Shown: piece after piece, positions 16,183 through 24,287 of the stretch | Layout: each line of letters opens with the position of its first letter | How positions within the stretch are numbered: the first letter of the stretch is position 1 | From: UBA6144 sp964399165 | Lineage (GTDB): Bacteria > Bdellovibrionota > Bacteriovoracia > Bacteriovoracales > Bacteriovoracaceae | Assembly (NCBI GenBank): GCA_964399165.1 | Contig: CAYNPO010000009.1 | Span: 62,001 to 126,000, forward strand | Reading direction: 5' to 3' | Length of the DNA: 64,000 bases | Notes under the pieces: generated by a model | Databases searched by the model: none | What the model saw: the letters and a program-made list of their open reading frames with translations, nothing else | Told to the model about the DNA's origin: nothing | Program-made: the position numbers and the translations under genes

Positions 16183-17139
16183 TCACTCCGCCAAGGCCTG
16201 AAACACCTCGGCCGACGTTTGGGAGCGCAGGACTTTACGCCGGCGCTCCTCACCCTCCGGCAGCCCCTCGAAGATATAGCGGCTCACGCCCTTGATCTGC
16301 TTGATGATCCCTTGCTCACGCACGCCTGCTTCCACCATGTGGGCGTGGTAGCGAGTGAGGAAGAGGCGGGAAAGTTCCCGCCGGGACTCAGGGGTATCAG
16401 CGAGCCCGTGCTTGAAGTGGAGCGGGAACCAGGGCGTGCGCATGGCTCCCCGGGCCACCATCACCGCGTGGCAGCCAGTCTCCGTCAGCATGCGACGGGC
16501 GTCTCCGGCGTTCCACACGTCCCCGTTGCCCACCACCGGCACTTTCGAGACGGACACGGCCTCGGCGATCCATTCCCAGCGAGCGGGCTCCTTATACATC
16601 ATGTCCCGCGTGCGCCCATGCACGGTGATCATCTCCGCGCCTTCCTCGTTGAGGATGCGGATGACTTCAGAAAGTTGTTTCCCGTCCGACCAACCGGCGC
16701 GAACCTTGCAGGTGAAGCGGCCGTGGAAGTGCTTCCGCACGTCGCGCACGATGCGCGCCATGAGGGGGAGGTCGCGCAGGAGAGAAGAGCCGCCGCCGTT
16801 GCCGCACACGGTTTTGGAGGGGCACCCCAGATTCATGTCCACCCAGGCTACACCCAGACGTTGCAACTGCTTGGCCATGTCTTCGGTGAAGGAGCGTTCG
16901 GCGGCGAGGATTTGGAACATGGTGCGTTTGGACCAGTGGGGATCTTCCCAGAAGTGCGCGCCCATGTGGGCCTTTAGGTGCTTGTCGGGGTAGTGGCCCG
17001 CGGCCGGCACACGCAAGAAGTCGCAGGCCAGCGTGTCCCACTCCGGGCACACGTCCACCACCGCCTGACGGTAAGCGGGATCCGTGACCCCTTCCAGGGG
17101 AGCGAAAAGCAGGGCGCCATGGGGGATGGGGGGGAGCAT
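16183..17139 (-). CDS. tRNA-dihydrouridine synthase, DusC-like
   Basis: The 318-residue protein is an FMN-dependent TIM-barrel Dus enzyme that reduces uridines in the D-loop of tRNA. The N-terminal FAPLEGVTD, the active-site NLGCPSKTVCGNGGGSS with catalytic C106, KVRAGW, VHGRTR and PVVGNGDVW are all in place. The cysteine lies in GCP, and the GAC element of DusA/DusB is absent. Together with the GGG that follows, this places the protein with the DusC group. I start at ATG 17139 because the conserved N-terminus begins there, although no strong ribosome site is seen. It is convergent with the M23 gene (21 bp gap). Confidence 0.85.
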   Translation of the reverse strand: MLPPIPHGALLFAPLEGVTDPAYRQAVVDVCPEWDTLACDFLRVPAAGHYPDKHLKAHMGAHFWEDPHWSKRTMFQILAAERSFTEDMAKQLQRLGVAWVDMNLGCPSKTVCGNGGGSSLLRDLPLMARIVRDVRKHFHGRFTCKVRAGWSDGKQLSEVIRILNEEGAEMITVHGRTRDMMYKEPARWEWIAEAVSVSKVPVVGNGDVWNAGDARRMLTETGCHAVMVARGAMRTPWFPLHFKHGLADTPESRRELSRLFLTRYHAHMVEAGVREQGIIKQIKGVSRYIFEGLPEGEERRRKVLRSQTSAEVFQALAE

Positions 17140-17218
17140 GGGCTGGAAACTACAGTAGCGGGCCCGAAAGGGGAAGATTCCCCTCAACCGGATGGATTCT
17201 TGAGCCGAAAAGCCGGAT

Positions 17219-17989
17219 ATGCCAGTTTTGGCCGTCTTACTCCTCTTTTCCTTCGCCCATGCGGGTACGCCGGCACAGGATTGCCGTGCGGGAGACATCA
17301 CCCGTTGCGAGCAGCTATGCCGCCGCCCAGGGGAGATGGAAGGGGACCGCGCCATTTGCCGTCTCCCGGAGGATTTTCAGTCACGCGCGATGGATGAGCA
17401 GGGCTGCCGCAGTGGCCATCGTCCCTTCTCCAACCGGTATGGCCTGGCGTTATTCTTCCGTGACCTGGATCGCCGTCCCCCCTACGAGCTCGCCAACCCC
17501 AAATGGTTGTGCGCCGAACGGGCGGTGATGCTCGTGGATCAGCTGAGGCGGGGGGGATACGCTTCCCGGTTGGTGGTTTTCAAGGCCCCCGAGGGGTCTT
17601 ACTTGACGCCTCTGTACCGCGGTTCCGCCAGTAGCTTCGGCCAGCACTACGCCGTGGAAGTCACCACCATGGACGGGAGCGGGCCCTTCATCCTGGACCC
17701 CCAGTTCAGCGACCGTCCGGAAACCCTTCCGGATTATCTGGAACTCCTGGGGCGGCCGCGCAACGGACTGGTCGAGCTGCACGGCTATTTCGGGCCACCC
17801 GTCGAGCGGGAGAAGGTGTTGGAGGCCGACGAAACCGGCATCCGCCGCCTCAATCCCTACACGCCGGTGATGGTGGGCTTCAGTCAGGTAGCCCCGGGCT
17901 CGGAGTTTTACGCCGGCGTCCTGGATTGCCAGACCGCCCACGCGCGTAACTTGGCCGAGTCTATGCGCTTGCTTCGCGGCGAGCGGTGA
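17219..17989 (+). CDS. Secreted protein-glutaminase-like deamidase
   Basis: The 256-residue product has a signal peptide (1-15) and a cysteine-rich prosegment-like N-terminus. A papain-like core follows, whose triad is readable as C98 (KWLCAERAVM), H143 (GQHYAVEV) and D160 (FILDPQF). Spacing and context match the protein-glutamine glutaminase family (Gln_deamidase), which deamidates side-chain glutamine in proteins or peptides. Such an exported enzyme could act on the cell's own envelope or on foreign protein. The start has a weak ribosome site. The gene lies alone, overlapping the next convergent gene by 29 bp. Confidence 0.7.
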   Translation: MPVLAVLLLFSFAHAGTPAQDCRAGDITRCEQLCRRPGEMEGDRAICRLPEDFQSRAMDEQGCRSGHRPFSNRYGLALFFRDLDRRPPYELANPKWLCAERAVMLVDQLRRGGYASRLVVFKAPEGSYLTPLYRGSASSFGQHYAVEVTTMDGSGPFILDPQFSDRPETLPDYLELLGRPRNGLVELHGYFGPPVEREKVLEADETGIRRLNPYTPVMVGFSQVAPGSEFYAGVLDCQTAHARNLAESMRLLRGER

Positions 17990-18452
17990 TCGACCATCCC
18001 AACCACGCTCCCTGCCCGAGCAGCAGCAGCAGCTTAACCGTGTCCATGGCCACGTACATGCGGTGGTAGGACTGGTGCAGCTGTTGGACGTCCACGATTC
18101 CCGCCGTTCCCAACGTGCCCATTTTGTCCGCGTACGCCCAAGCGGCGGTGAGTTCGGAGATTTTAGGCGTGAGGGAGAAGAGGTAGACTCCCGCGATCCC
18201 GACCAGCAGCAGGTTGCCGGTGAGGAGCCATTTGGGAAGTTGGGCGCGCTTGACTGCTACAGCGGTGCAAGCGAAGAGCCCGCAGGCGAGGGGGAATTCC
18301 AATTGGTTGAGTCGCGTGAAGACTTGGATGCCCATCTCACCGGCGAGGAAAAAGTCCGGAATGGTGGCGAAAACCGCGGGCACGAGGAAGAAGTCCACCA
18401 GCGCGGTCCAAGCCGCCCAAGCCGTCACGAGTACCAACATGATGAGGGGCAT
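17961..18452 (-). CDS. Four-helix integral membrane protein, DUF4149-like
   Basis: The 163-residue protein has four hydrophobic helices (about 3-35, 50-68, 76-95 and 135-155), separated by short charged loops. These include an extracytoplasmic-type segment TPKISELTAAWAYADKMG. Small four-helix proteins of the DUF4149/DUF1772 type look like this, but the function is unknown and the match is by shape only. It is followed at a short distance on the opposite strand end by the deamidase gene (29-bp tail overlap) and preceded by yjbQ 9 bp away on the same strand, so yjbQ and this gene may be co-transcribed. Confidence 0.6.
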   Translation of the reverse strand: MPLIMLVLVTAWAAWTALVDFFLVPAVFATIPDFFLAGEMGIQVFTRLNQLEFPLACGLFACTAVAVKRAQLPKWLLTGNLLLVGIAGVYLFSLTPKISELTAAWAYADKMGTLGTAGIVDVQQLHQSYHRMYVAMDTVKLLLLLGQGAWLGWSITARREASA

Positions 18453-18461
18453 GGATGGACC

Positions 18462-18869
18462 TTAGCTGAGGATGGTCGCAAGCAGGGTGCGTGGCCCCGC
18501 TTCACGGCGGAACTCCAGCAGGTATATCCCCTGCCAGCGGCCCAGGGCCAGCTTCCCGTCCACAATGGGGATGGAGACCGCGTTCCCACACAGCACGCTC
18601 TTCACGTGGGCGGGCATGTCGTCAGGCCCTTCCTCCGTGTGGGTATAGAAGCGCGGATCCTCCGGCACCAAGCGCTCCAGCGCGCGGTCCATGTCGTGGC
18701 GGACGTCCGGTGAAGCGTTTTCGTTGATGGCGAGGGCCGCGGAAGTGTGTTGGAGGAAAAGATGCAGCACCCCGTTTGGCGGTAAGGTCAGGGCCGCAAG
18801 CACTTGATCCGTCACCAAATGGCTGCCCCGGGGGAGACGTGAAAGTTTTACAGGGTGGTGGGTGACCAT
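18462..18869 (-). CDS. yjbQ: YjbQ/UPF0047 family protein
   Basis: The 135-residue product shows the family's single conserved domain, with the near-invariant HTSAALAINENASPDVRHD, the HTEEGPDDMPAHVK segment and the C-terminal GRWQGIYLLEFR. The conserved histidines and acidic residues form a metal-like site in known structures. YjbQ proteins can substitute weakly for thiamine-phosphate synthase, and their true role is unsettled. I use ATG 18869; a TTG two codons earlier is also possible given the AGAGGAAC ribosome site. It is divergent from the PLD-like gene and followed closely by a four-helix membrane protein. Confidence 0.85.
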   Translation of the reverse strand: MVTHHPVKLSRLPRGSHLVTDQVLAALTLPPNGVLHLFLQHTSAALAINENASPDVRHDMDRALERLVPEDPRFYTHTEEGPDDMPAHVKSVLCGNAVSIPIVDGKLALGRWQGIYLLEFRREAGPRTLLATILS

Positions 18870-18938
18870 CGACAAGTTCCTCTTGAGCCGCGTATTTACC
18901 GGCCATTGACGCCAACCGGCAATATGTGGAGTTCCAGC

Positions 18939-20210
18939 ATGAAGTTTCTCATGAGCACCCTCGCTCTGGCTTTGCCTTTGATGTCCCAGGCGGCCAAGCT
19001 TTCCGACTACGCTCCTTACGAGTTTGAGGTGCTCTTCACCAACCCGGTGTGCGCCGAGTACAAGTATGACGAGCCGGTAGAGGCCAACGACGGGTCCCTC
19101 CTGTACGCCAAACCCAAAAACGTTTATTGCAAGCCCTCCGACCTGGCCCGCTCCGCCGCCCGCTCAACCTCTCCCCAGCGTCGCCTCATCGAGTGGATCA
19201 GCGACGAGTCCACCGAGGAGGTCTTCATGGCCTACTTGAGCTTCTCCAACCAAGCCGTGGCGGAAGCCCTGTGTGAGGCCGTGGGTCGCGGGGTCAAGCT
19301 CACCGTCGTGCTGGACGCCGAGCCTGAGGAAGAAGAGGAGGGGAATAGCCTCGCCGAGGGCCTTAAAAGATGCGGCCGCGGCGTGAAGGTCAACTACCGC
19401 GGCAACCGCGAGGGCCTGGGCTACGCCCACAACAAGGTGTTCATGGTGAACCCGGACGACCGCCGCACGGTGAAGATCGTGTACAGTTCCGGCAACATGA
19501 CCACCGGCACCGCCATCCACCACGAGAACTGGAACTTCGTCACCACCAGCCCTCGGACCCATTTCGCCCAGGCCCACCTGTGCTTGCGCGAGGCGCTGCT
19601 GGACCACGCCGAGAGCAAAGCCGCCTTCGTCACCTTCATGGCTGAGTGTCGCCAGGCCATCGAAGTCGAGGAAGAGGAGGACATCCAGTCCTACTTCGTG
19701 CCGGGCCAGGGGCGCGTGGCTTTCGAAGCGCTGAGCGACCTCGCTCGCCGCGCCAGCCGCATCGACGCCACCGCCCACCGCTTCAGCGGCAACTTTGTAC
19801 GACTGTTCGATGAGCTGCTGGACGCAGAGAAAGAAATCCGCCTGGTGACCGATGACGACATGTACTGGTCCTGGAAACTCCGCCGTGACATCGGCCGCAA
19901 CATGCGCACCGAGGCCTACAAGGTCTTCGACCTGGTGGAGAAGGGCCTGGACATCCGCTTCATGGAGACCAACCACAACCAGGTCTACCTGCAACACAAC
20001 AAGTACATGATCTTTGAGCTAAGCCGCAGAGACGCCGTGTTCGCCGGGGCCGGGAACTTCACTTCCGCCGCTTTCGACAAGAACATGGAAAACTTCTACG
20101 TGGTGACCATTCCTGAAGTCGTCCGCGCCTTCCAGCAGCAGTACGAGCTGTTCTACGGCGAGATGGCGACTCCGCAAGAGAAGATGCCCAAGCAAAACGT
20201 GATGCCTTAA
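18939..20210 (+). CDS. Secreted phospholipase D-like protein, variant HKD motifs
   Basis: The 423-residue product has a signal peptide (1-18). It carries two PLD half-sites: the first with H164-N-K166 (YAHNKVFMVN) followed by YSSGNMTTG, the second with H353-N-K355 (LQHNKYMIFE) followed by FAGAGNFTS. In both, the aspartate of the classical HxKx4D motif is replaced (N and E), while His and Lys remain. PLD-fold enzymes cleave phosphodiesters in lipids or nucleic acids. The export signal suggests lipid, nucleic acid or foreign-cell targets. A gene for a small secreted protein follows after 10 bp, in what looks like one transcript ended by a terminator at 20653. Confidence 0.75.
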   Translation: MKFLMSTLALALPLMSQAAKLSDYAPYEFEVLFTNPVCAEYKYDEPVEANDGSLLYAKPKNVYCKPSDLARSAARSTSPQRRLIEWISDESTEEVFMAYLSFSNQAVAEALCEAVGRGVKLTVVLDAEPEEEEEGNSLAEGLKRCGRGVKVNYRGNREGLGYAHNKVFMVNPDDRRTVKIVYSSGNMTTGTAIHHENWNFVTTSPRTHFAQAHLCLREALLDHAESKAAFVTFMAECRQAIEVEEEEDIQSYFVPGQGRVAFEALSDLARRASRIDATAHRFSGNFVRLFDELLDAEKEIRLVTDDDMYWSWKLRRDIGRNMRTEAYKVFDLVEKGLDIRFMETNHNQVYLQHNKYMIFELSRRDAVFAGAGNFTSAAFDKNMENFYVVTIPEVVRAFQQQYELFYGEMATPQEKMPKQNVMP

Positions 20211-20220
20211 GGAGATGAAA

Positions 20221-20628
20221 ATGAAAGCCCTGATCACCCTTTGCCTGTTCGTGTCCTCGGCCGCCCACGCCTCCTACCATGTCATGTGTGGGGAGAACTG
20301 GAACGAAAATGACGAGACCTATGAGAACACCGTATTGGTAGCGTCCTCCGAGGACGACGACTTCAGCGGCACTAATGGCGCGCGCTGGTCCCTGATCGTG
20401 AACGGCTCCCGGATCGCCGCCGGCCGCGCCCGCGCGCGTGTTCACGGCCGTGGAACCCGTAACCTGGAGATCCGCGTGACCCGCGGTACGGGCTTCGCGG
20501 AGCTGGGCACCCAGTACTTTATCAGCCCCATGTACAGTGACTCACCCCTGCTGACCGTCGAAACCGTAGGTGGGATCGCGGGCGGCACCGTGCGGGGTGA
20601 GTACGAGTGCGTGACCACGCAGAACTAG
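20221..20628 (+). CDS. Small secreted protein, 135 aa, unknown
   Basis: The ribosome site AAGGAG ends at 20214, directly before an ATG at 20215, so the in-frame ATG at 20221 with six-base spacing is the better start. A signal peptide (1-17, SSAAHA) is followed by an acidic and asparagine-rich segment (CGENWNENDETYENT) and then a beta-rich region ending in YECVTTQN. Two cysteines near the ends may pair. It follows the PLD-like gene by 10 bp and ends just before a strong terminator. No family is recognised; a partner or substrate adaptor of the PLD-like protein is one possibility (inference). Confidence 0.65.
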   Translation: MKALITLCLFVSSAAHASYHVMCGENWNENDETYENTVLVASSEDDDFSGTNGARWSLIVNGSRIAAGRARARVHGRGTRNLEIRVTRGTGFAELGTQYFISPMYSDSPLLTVETVGGIAGGTVRGEYECVTTQN

Positions 20629-20652
20629 ACACAAGCGAACCAGTTCCGTCCG

Positions 20653-20684
20653 CAAAGGGGCCGTCCAAGGCCCCTTTGTCTTTT
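20653..20684 (+). terminator. Rho-independent terminator of the PLD-like operon
   Basis: A perfect 10-bp stem CAAAGGGGCC / GGCCCCTTTG (20653-20662, 20669-20678) with loop GTCCAA is followed by TCTTTT. It lies 25 bp after the stop of the small secreted protein gene and 34 bp before the next gene. Confidence 0.85.
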
Positions 20685-20717
20685 CCGCGCTAGCCTGTCC
20701 CCAACCAAGGGGGACGC

Positions 20718-21161
20718 ATGCGGACTTTCCTGACGAGTTTGATGATCCTGGGCAGCCTCGGCGTTTACGCCCAGACGGGCGCCGCACCCGCCGCGGGCGG
20801 GGGACTCGGCGGCGTGAGCACCCAAGGGGGTGGCGGGCTGGGTGGCGTGAACACCCAGGGCGGTGGCGGTCTAGGAGGCGTCAACTCCACCACGACGACG
20901 CCCGCTCCCGCGAGCAATTTGACCACGGTGCCGATGAGTCAATTCTCCACCGGTGGTTTCAACCAAACCCCGAACGTGCAACAAGAGCAGGCCGTGCCTA
21001 CGGTGCCTTCCGGCCGCTTGCCCGCCACCGTGCCGGCGACCCCAGGCACCACGACACCGCAAGGCACTTCCGCGCCGGGCGTGAACAACCAACCTGGGAT
21101 GAACTCCCAACCGCTGCCCGCGCCCACGGGGTCTTTCCCGCCCGTGACCACGCCGCGGTGA
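20718..21161 (+). CDS. Secreted low-complexity Gly/Thr/Pro protein with tandem repeats
   Basis: The 147-residue product has a signal peptide (1-18, GVYAQ), then three imperfect tandem copies of GGGLGGV(S/N)TQG (about 26-57). A long threonine-, proline- and asparagine-rich tail without hydrophobic core follows. It is likely disordered and may span or coat the cell wall. The ribosome site (AAGGGGG) is good. The glycine repeat is present at DNA level as 33-bp units, which allows copy-number change between strains. It has its own transcription unit after the upstream terminator. Function unknown. Confidence 0.65.
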   Translation: MRTFLTSLMILGSLGVYAQTGAAPAAGGGLGGVSTQGGGGLGGVNTQGGGGLGGVNSTTTTPAPASNLTTVPMSQFSTGGFNQTPNVQQEQAVPTVPSGRLPATVPATPGTTTPQGTSAPGVNNQPGMNSQPLPAPTGSFPPVTTPR

Positions 21162-21178
21162 TGTGATACGACCTGGGC

Positions 21179-21577
21179 ATGCGTCACCTGACTTGGCTTT
21201 CCCTCTTTCTGGTTTCCACGGCGAAGGCCGCCACCAGCGTGTGCCGGGAGATGGATCCCGCTGGCGGAGGGGAAATCAAGGTCACGTTCTCCGGTCTACC
21301 GCTCGCCCCCCGTGCGGATTTTACCGGGCCCTGGTTGGGCTCTGGGGACTACCATCTCCAGGGGCTGTGCCAACGCATGCTCCCCCCGGAGCCCTTTTCC
21401 CTCCGCTGTTTCCTGCCCTTCGAAGGTGAGTTCGACTCGGGCTATTTGTTGGGCTGGGTCTCGCAGGGACGGCGCTCTTACGCTTTGGGTGGAGCCGTTC
21501 AGCCCCGAAGGGACTTACCGTCGCTTGACCGTGGACTGCGTGGAGTAAGATCCACCGGTATACAGAAGATATGCTAG
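21179..21577 (+). CDS. Small secreted protein, probable frameshift near its end
   Basis: The frame opened by ATG 21179 gives a signal peptide (1-18) and about 80 plausible residues with cysteines (SVCREMD, GLCQRML, SLRCFLPFEG). After about 21475 it becomes arginine-rich and loses protein character. The +1 frame from there reads LWVEPFSPEGTYRRLTVDCVE and stops at 21546-21548, a natural ending with a fourth or fifth cysteine. One base gained or two lost around 21480 would explain this. Either a real frameshift (pseudogene) or a sequence error is possible. The next gene encodes a secreted protein of similar size and cysteine pattern, possibly a relative. Confidence 0.5.
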   Translation: MRHLTWLSLFLVSTAKAATSVCREMDPAGGGEIKVTFSGLPLAPRADFTGPWLGSGDYHLQGLCQRMLPPEPFSLRCFLPFEGEFDSGYLLGWVSQGRRSYALGGAVQPRRDLPSLDRGLRGVRSTGIQKIC

Positions 21578-21629
21578 CATGTTGCTGGTGAACTATTGGG
21601 CATGGTAGGGAACCCCACAAGGAGAACCC

Positions 21630-22001
21630 ATGAAAAACCTTATTCACGCATCCGTGCTGCTTTTTTCCCTTTCCGGTGGGGCCGCTAGCTATACCTGCGA
21701 GCACCATTTCCCTGAATTCGGTGCTCATTGGACCTTTCAATTCTCAGGAGTGGGCGAGGGACGGCCATCCTTGCTCATCACCGTGGAAGAAGCGGGCAAC
21801 GCCGAAAGCCACCCCGGTGCCTGCTTCCGTCTTCCTGGCGAAGCGTGGGTCGAATGCCAGGTGGTTTTTCCTGGGAATTGGGAATGGATGGCCTATCTTC
21901 CCACGGACGGCGGCAGCCGGCCGACCGCCATTTTTTTCCGGCGGGTCCCACCCTGGCGCACCCGCCATGAGCTGCAGGCCCCTTGCCGACAGCTCCCCTG
22001 A
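21630..22001 (+). CDS. Small secreted protein, 123 aa, unknown
   Basis: ATG 21630 has a good ribosome site (AAGGAG, seven bases upstream). A signal peptide (1-20) is followed by a mature part with four cysteines (YTCEHHF, GACFRLP, VECQVVF and APCRQLP) that probably form two disulfides. Aromatic residues in a beta-rich middle (GNWEWMAYLP) suggest a small extracytoplasmic beta-domain. The preceding secreted gene has similar length, cysteine number and a comparable order of segments, so the two may be diverged duplicates (inference). The gene is tail to tail with bfr, 3 bp apart. Confidence 0.65.
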   Translation: MKNLIHASVLLFSLSGGAASYTCEHHFPEFGAHWTFQFSGVGEGRPSLLITVEEAGNAESHPGACFRLPGEAWVECQVVFPGNWEWMAYLPTDGGSRPTAIFFRRVPPWRTRHELQAPCRQLP

Positions 22002-22004
22002 GCG

Positions 22005-22490
22005 TTACTCCGCGCCCTGGTCCGGCTCCATCTGCGACTGGATGTAATTTTGCATCCCCACCGCCTTGATCAGGCTCTGCTGGGTCTCCAGCCAATCCAC
22101 GTGCTTTTCCTCCGAGGCGAGGATGGACAGGAACAGGTCACGGGTGACGAAGTCTTTGTCGGTCTCGGCGGTCTTGATGCAGTTTTTCAGGTGGGGGATG
22201 GCCTCATACTCGACCTTGAGGTCGGACTCGATGACTTCCTTCACGTTGGTGCCGATCTGCAGTTTGCCGAGCTTCTGCAGGTTGGGCAGACCTTCCAGGA
22301 ACAGGATCCGCTTGATAACCATGTCCGCGTGCTTCATCTCGTCGATGGAGGCGGCGTACTCGAGCTTGCCCAGCTTCGTCATGCCCCAGTTCTCCAGCAT
22401 GCGGGCATGCAGGAAGTATTGGTTGATGGCCGTGAGCTCCTTCAGAAGGACTGAGTTGAGGGCCTCGATGATTTTGACGGAACCTTTCAT
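22005..22490 (-). CDS. bfr: Bacterioferritin
   Basis: The 161-residue product is a full bacterioferritin: a four-helix ferroxidase bundle that assembles into a 24-subunit heme-containing iron store. The di-iron ligands can be placed at E18, E51, H54, E94, E127 and H130, and the heme-ligating M52 is present in IDEMKHAD. A short acidic tail (EPDQGAE) follows. It lies downstream of bfd on the same strand with a 60-bp gap, so iron loading (Bfr) and its iron-releasing reductase partner (Bfd) are encoded as a pair. Confidence 0.95.
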   Translation of the reverse strand: MKGSVKIIEALNSVLLKELTAINQYFLHARMLENWGMTKLGKLEYAASIDEMKHADMVIKRILFLEGLPNLQKLGKLQIGTNVKEVIESDLKVEYEAIPHLKNCIKTAETDKDFVTRDLFLSILASEEKHVDWLETQQSLIKAVGMQNYIQSQMEPDQGAE

Positions 22491-22550
22491 GCGCGTGCCT
22501 TTGCCGGGGTTTCCGCCCAGTCTAGAACGCGGCCGGATGGTAGGAAAGCC

Positions 22551-22763
22551 CTACCCGCGGTTGGTTGAAGGCTTGTCTTTGGTTTGGCGGGGGGACTTGC
22601 CGTTGGACTGGAGCAACTTCTCGACAGCGTCTTCTACGCAGGTGCCGCAATCGGAACCCACGCCCAGGGCGCGCAGCACGTCCTTGCTGGACTGGCCCTT
22701 ACGCACGCTCACTGCGTCTTCGAGCTGTTTTTGGGTGATGCCTTTGCAGATGCAGACGTACAC
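22551..22763 (-). CDS. bfd: Bacterioferritin-associated ferredoxin
   Basis: The 70-residue product has the four cysteines of the Bfd [2Fe-2S] domain at C4, C6, C39 and C42 (VCICKGIT and SDCGTC). Bfd passes electrons to bacterioferritin so that stored iron can leave as Fe(II). The start is GTG at 22761-22763 with AAGGGG upstream. A basic and glutamine/serine-rich tail of about 15 residues follows the domain. It is upstream of bfr. I see no clear Fur box in the 107-bp leader, so iron control is likely but not shown. Confidence 0.92.
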   Translation of the reverse strand: MYVCICKGITQKQLEDAVSVRKGQSSKDVLRALGVGSDCGTCVEDAVEKLLQSNGKSPRQTKDKPSTNRG

Positions 22764-22870
22764 GGATGCCCCTTGATCCAGCCTAGTATATGGCTGTTCG
22801 GTGCACCAAACAATAGTTTTAGCTCTTTTTTCTCTGTTCGGTTGGGCGAACGTGTTTTCGCGGGGATGGC

Positions 22871-24223
22871 CTAAGCTTCGATGAGGGCCTGATGCAGGCG
22901 AGAGACGATTTGTCCGCCTTGCGCCTCGTCCACCAGCACGCAGAAGTTATGCTTCGAGGCGCCCAGGCAGATCATGCGCACGTTCACCTCGCCGATGGCG
23001 CTGAAGATCCGCATGGCCACGCCGGGGCGGTGGTTGATGTGGTTGCCGATCAAGGACACCAACGAGAAGCCTTCTTCCACCGTCACCTCGCCCAGCTCGC
23101 GTAAGTCGCGGAACAGGGCCTCGTGGGCCAGCACGGGCCGGTCCACCGTCATGGCGATGGAAATCTCGGAGGTGGTGATGGCATCTACGCTCACCCGGTG
23201 GGCCTGGAAAACGTCGAAGACTTTGGCGAGGAAACCGTGGGCGTTGAGCATCTTCGGGGTGGAGAGGGTCAGTAGGCACTGGTCTTTCTTGAGCGCGATG
23301 GCGCGGAAGACGGGGGCTTCCTCCACCCGGCGGCGGATCCACGTGCCGGGTTTTTCCGGCTCAAACGAACTGCCCACGTACACGGGAATCTCGCGGCGCA
23401 TGGCCGGCGTGAGGGTGGTGGGGTGCAGGACCTTGGCGCCGAAGACCGCCATCTCGGCGGCTTCAGTGAACGTGATCTCGCGGATGGGGCGCGCGCCCTG
23501 GTGCAGGCGCGGGTCGGTGGTGGCGATGCCGTCCACGTCGGTCCAGATCTCCACCACGTCGGCGCCAACCGCCTCACCCAGAAGGGAGGCGGAATAGTCG
23601 GAGCCTCCGCGGCCGAGCGTGGTGGTGTGGCCCTGGGGGTCCATCCCGATAAAACCCTGGGTGACCCAGGTGGTGCCTCCGTCGCGCAGATTGGGCAGGC
23701 GCTGGCGCGCCTTGGCCGCGATCGCTTCGATCTGGGGGCGGGCCTTGCCGTAGTCGGCGTCGGTGCACATCACGTCGCGCACGTCGAGGAGGCGGACATC
23801 CCGTTCGGGCCACGCTTTGGCCAAAGCGGTGGTGAAAATCAGGGAGGAGAGGCGCTCGCCATAGGATTGCATGCGGTCGAAGGCGCGGGGAGAGCACTCG
23901 CGCATGAGGTGGATTCCGCGGGCGAGGGTGGCCATGTCGTCCAGCAGGTCGGAGAGGACCTGTTTGGCTGAGACGTCCAGCCCAACCTGTTCGGCCAATC
24001 CCTCGTGGCGCGCGCGGATCTCATTCACCAGTCCCTCGGCCAGATCCCAGTCGCCTTTTTCCGCGGCGCGGGCGAGCTCGATCAACTTGTTCGTGGTGCC
24101 GGAAGTGGCCGAAACCACCACTAGGCGCGCGTCGCGGGCCTTGGAGATGGCCGCACTGCGGGCCATGGCCGCCGCGTCCCCCATGGAGGTGCCGCCGAAC
24201 TTTGAGACTACGAGATTGGCCAT
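22871..24223 (-). CDS. lysC: Aspartate kinase, LysC type
   Basis: The 450-residue protein is a monofunctional aspartokinase of the E. coli LysC length class. The N-terminal KFGGTSMGDA is the substrate and ATP binding motif. TLGRGGSDYSA lies in the kinase core, and two C-terminal ACT-type regulatory domains (about 305-450, with VSVDAITTSEISIAM and ISLIGNHINH-like segments) imply feedback control by lysine or threonine. It phosphorylates aspartate as the first step towards lysine, diaminopimelate, threonine and methionine. The start is 64 bp from the divergent asd gene, which encodes the second step, so both share one regulatory spacer. Confidence 0.95.
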   Translation of the reverse strand: MANLVVSKFGGTSMGDAAAMARSAAISKARDARLVVVSATSGTTNKLIELARAAEKGDWDLAEGLVNEIRARHEGLAEQVGLDVSAKQVLSDLLDDMATLARGIHLMRECSPRAFDRMQSYGERLSSLIFTTALAKAWPERDVRLLDVRDVMCTDADYGKARPQIEAIAAKARQRLPNLRDGGTTWVTQGFIGMDPQGHTTTLGRGGSDYSASLLGEAVGADVVEIWTDVDGIATTDPRLHQGARPIREITFTEAAEMAVFGAKVLHPTTLTPAMRREIPVYVGSSFEPEKPGTWIRRRVEEAPVFRAIALKKDQCLLTLSTPKMLNAHGFLAKVFDVFQAHRVSVDAITTSEISIAMTVDRPVLAHEALFRDLRELGEVTVEEGFSLVSLIGNHINHRPGVAMRIFSAIGEVNVRMICLGASKHNFCVLVDEAQGGQIVSRLHQALIEA

Positions 24224-24287
24224 GGGACCGTCCTTTTACGGGTGGAAGACTAGCCGCGTGAGTGGTAAAAAACAAGCGGAGGTCCCC

